A DNA stretch of 64,000 nucleotides from contig CAJQMR010000015.1 of NCBI GenBank assembly GCA_905479495.1, positions 1 through 64,000 on the forward strand, given 5' to 3'. Shown here piece after piece: positions 62,871 through 64,000 of this stretch. A program made the translations under genes and the position numbers. The notes beneath the pieces are model-generated. The model was not told the origin of the DNA, did no database searches, and saw nothing but the letters and a program-made list of their open reading frames with translations. This stretch comes from an uncultured Anaerolineae bacterium. Lineage in GTDB: Bacteria > Chloroflexota > Anaerolineae > Promineifilales > Promineifilaceae. Position 1 is the first letter of the stretch; every line of letters begins with the position of its first letter.

Positions 62871-63723
62871 CACTGCTCTCTGCGTCCTTTTTCTCAATCA
62901 CAAAAACCAACTCCCCTTCGAACAACAATTCGGTGACGGGCCAGTTCAGGCCATCGATGAGCTGGTGCATAAAGTCGCGGTAGCGGTTGGTGAGGTTGCG
63001 GCCGCCGTGGGTACTGACGCTGGGGTAGGAGAGGACCAACCAGCGGACGTTGAGCGCTTGCAGCAACGGCCGTCCCAAATCCCCATAGTTGCGGGTAAAA
63101 CGGGGCATCTCTTTCAGGAACAGGGCCACATCTGCCTGCTCTTGCGGAAAGTTCATGGCCACATCTTGCACTCGCGCCAACGGTTCCAGCCCTTCCAGTT
63201 GAAAGTAATGGTTAATAAACTGAATACGCGGCTCATGAATGTCATACGCATAAAACTGCAACCGTTCACCGTTTACCGTCCACTGTTCACCGACTTTTGG
63301 GAACATCCAGCGCAGCGCCAGCGGATTCAGGGCACAGGCAATGTCTAAAATCGATTGGGGCTGGCCAGTGATGGCAAAGATTTGGGTGTAAAAGTCGGTC
63401 ATGATGGGCAGCCTCTCGCGGGTGGAGAGGTGGGCTTCCAGGCTTTGCAGACAGAGTTGGTTGATGCGCTCTTCATCGTGGGCGGCAAAGGCTTCGCTGA
63501 GCTGTTGGGATACGGCCGTATAATCCGGGTCGCCCAAATAAGGTGCCATGATGCTGTGCAGCTTAGCCCGCACCGCTTTGATAGCGGCTTTTGGCTTTTT
63601 ATGTTGGCGGGCGGCCTCTTCGGCCAGCTGGCGAATGGTCACTTCACTGGTGTCACCATATTTGCGGGAGTTTTTGATGGCGGTGGTAACGGCCGTAATC
63701 AATACTTCATCTTTCTTGTCCAT
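62860..63723 (-). CDS. Putative 16S rRNA (guanine 1405-N7)-methyltransferase, FmrO/Rmt-like
   Basis: This protein of about 287 residues has an N-terminal helical region (~1-95) and a SAM-dependent core: HLSTRERLPIMTDFYTQIF, ILDIACALNPLALRWM, FYAYDIHEPRI, then ADVALFLKEMPRF and LVLSYPSVSTHGGR. This order is that of the Arm/Rmt/FmrO family that methylates G1405 of 16S rRNA and protects against some aminoglycosides. Whether this chromosomal member does so is untested. I chose ATG 63723 because upstream codons overlap the divergent gene at 63860; the frame is open to 63948. Confidence 0.85.
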   Translation of the reverse strand: MDKKDEVLITAVTTAIKNSRKYGDTSEVTIRQLAEEAARQHKKPKAAIKAVRAKLHSIMAPYLGDPDYTAVSQQLSEAFAAHDEERINQLCLQSLEAHLSTRERLPIMTDFYTQIFAITGQPQSILDIACALNPLALRWMFPKVGEQWTVNGERLQFYAYDIHEPRIQFINHYFQLEGLEPLARVQDVAMNFPQEQADVALFLKEMPRFTRNYGDLGRPLLQALNVRWLVLSYPSVSTHGGRNLTNRYRDFMHQLIDGLNWPVTELLFEGELVFVIEKKDAESSEGL

Positions 63724-63859
63724 AAACCCCATCATACCAGCGGTGCCAGTGAGAGACACATAACTGCCATCTGTAATCTTCACATGAGGCTTGCCTGGGG
63801 AAGGTAAAAAGTCTACCATGAGTCCGAAACAAATTCGTTTGTTAATAGAGGCTTTGCGA

Positions 63860-64000
63860 ATGTCCTTATCCAAGAGATTGTTGTTCGCTGCTCTTTCTAT
63901 TCTCGTGTTGGCTGGCGAGTACGAAACAGCAGGCGTGGTTTGGGGCATTGATGTGGTGGATGGTTATGCTTATGTGGCCAATGGCAACCACGGATTGCTC
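63860..64000 (+). CDS. LVIVD-repeat secreted protein, N-terminal fragment
   Basis: The frame starts at ATG 63860 (GAGG 8 bases upstream) and runs off the right edge after 47 codons. It has a signal-peptide-like start (MSLSKRLLFAALSILVLAG) followed by VVWGIDVVDGYAYVANGNHG, the beginning of an LVIVD-type beta-propeller repeat. An in-frame ATG at 63818 would add 14 residues. It is divergent from the methyltransferase gene. Confidence 0.6.
   Translation, partial: MSLSKRLLFAALSILVLAGEYETAGVVWGIDVVDGYAYVANGNHGLL

Larger units (their letters stand above)
1..64000. repeat. Highly iterated palindrome ACGGCCGT, dispersed over the whole window
   Basis: The octamer ACGGCCGT, usually with A or T on its left, recurs on average every 600 bases; a hand count gives about 107 copies. 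Examples lie near 603, 1681, 8135, 10764, 17163, 21411, 29044, 35330 (two overlapping copies), 39617, 47821, 59400 (two copies) and 61624. It occurs inside genes in all three frames, read as Thr-Ala-Val, Asn/Asp-Gly-Arg or Arg-Pro, and in intergenic DNA. The largest gaps without it are about 2.3 kb (5.8-8.1 kb) and 2.1 kb (50.4-52.5 kb). It resembles in behaviour, not sequence, the HIP1 octamer of cyanobacteria. Its function is unknown. Confidence 0.9.

Noticed and set aside
63724..63948. N-terminal extension of the rRNA methyltransferase
   Set aside because: These codons overlap the divergent LVIVD-repeat gene start and do not resemble the family; homology begins near the ATG at 63723.
1..64000. 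ACGGCCGT copies as a CRISPR array or phage attachment set
   Set aside because: Copies are scattered at irregular distances through coding and non-coding DNA, with no fixed-length spacers and no cas genes.

Overview
The window reads as a chromosomal segment of an environmental bacterium with moderate-to-high GC, most plausibly a Chloroflexota member (Anaerolineae or Ardenticatenia-like). The assignment is inferred from gene content and style: two 2-oxoacid:acceptor oxidoreductase pairs, a long DnaE with a proline-rich tail, bacterial Ser/Thr kinase and FHA signalling, and secreted beta-helix and beta-propeller proteins that all end in a Tyr-Leu-Pro motif. No rRNA, tRNA, CRISPR array or insertion sequence was recognised. 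The most striking global property is a highly iterated palindrome, ACGGCCGT. I count about 107 copies by hand in 64 kb, where roughly one would be expected by chance. It lies in genes in all three frames and between genes, and pairs of copies form terminator-like hairpins.

Layout, left: an ABC permease fragment (minus), an XRE/NB-ARC/TPR STAND protein, an orphan antitoxin-like XRE protein and dnaE (minus). Then a GntR/FCD regulator, a CBS protein and two separately terminated korAB-type operons (9.1-15.6 kb), the first with a beta subunit fused to CBS domains. A signalling block follows (15.9-20.5 kb): FHA-winged-helix protein, Ser/Thr kinase, and two paralogous membrane proteins with related upstream regions.

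Middle: MOSC protein, an apparently cysteine-poor family-4-like uracil-DNA glycosylase, a SAM methyltransferase, GNAT proteins, pdxS and pdxT (vitamin B6) separated by an AAC(6')-like acetyltransferase, and a STAS-like protein convergent with a PAS histidine kinase. Three secreted beta-helix/propeller proteins sit at 29.0-34.2 kb and are followed by a perfect 48-bp palindrome. Next come a membrane WD40-like protein, a PAP2 phosphatase, an OmpR/histidine-kinase pair, a PspC protein, a NUDIX hydrolase and two tandem class A beta-lactamase-like proteins, the first with degenerate catalytic motifs.

Right: small membrane proteins, an orphan MbtH-like protein, a DUF433/DUF5615 toxin-antitoxin pair between perfect 27-bp direct repeats, an AT-rich unrecognised gene, a large class A PBP, an alpha-oxoamine synthase, rRNA methyltransferases RlmH, RsmI and RsmE, and a glycolytic cluster (PPi-type PFK, fused double-domain PFK, class II aldolase). 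The window ends with a frameshifted GxxExxY remnant, a putative 16S rRNA m7G1405-type methyltransferase and the start of an LVIVD-repeat secreted protein. Many intergenic gaps hold small inverted repeats of several recurring families.
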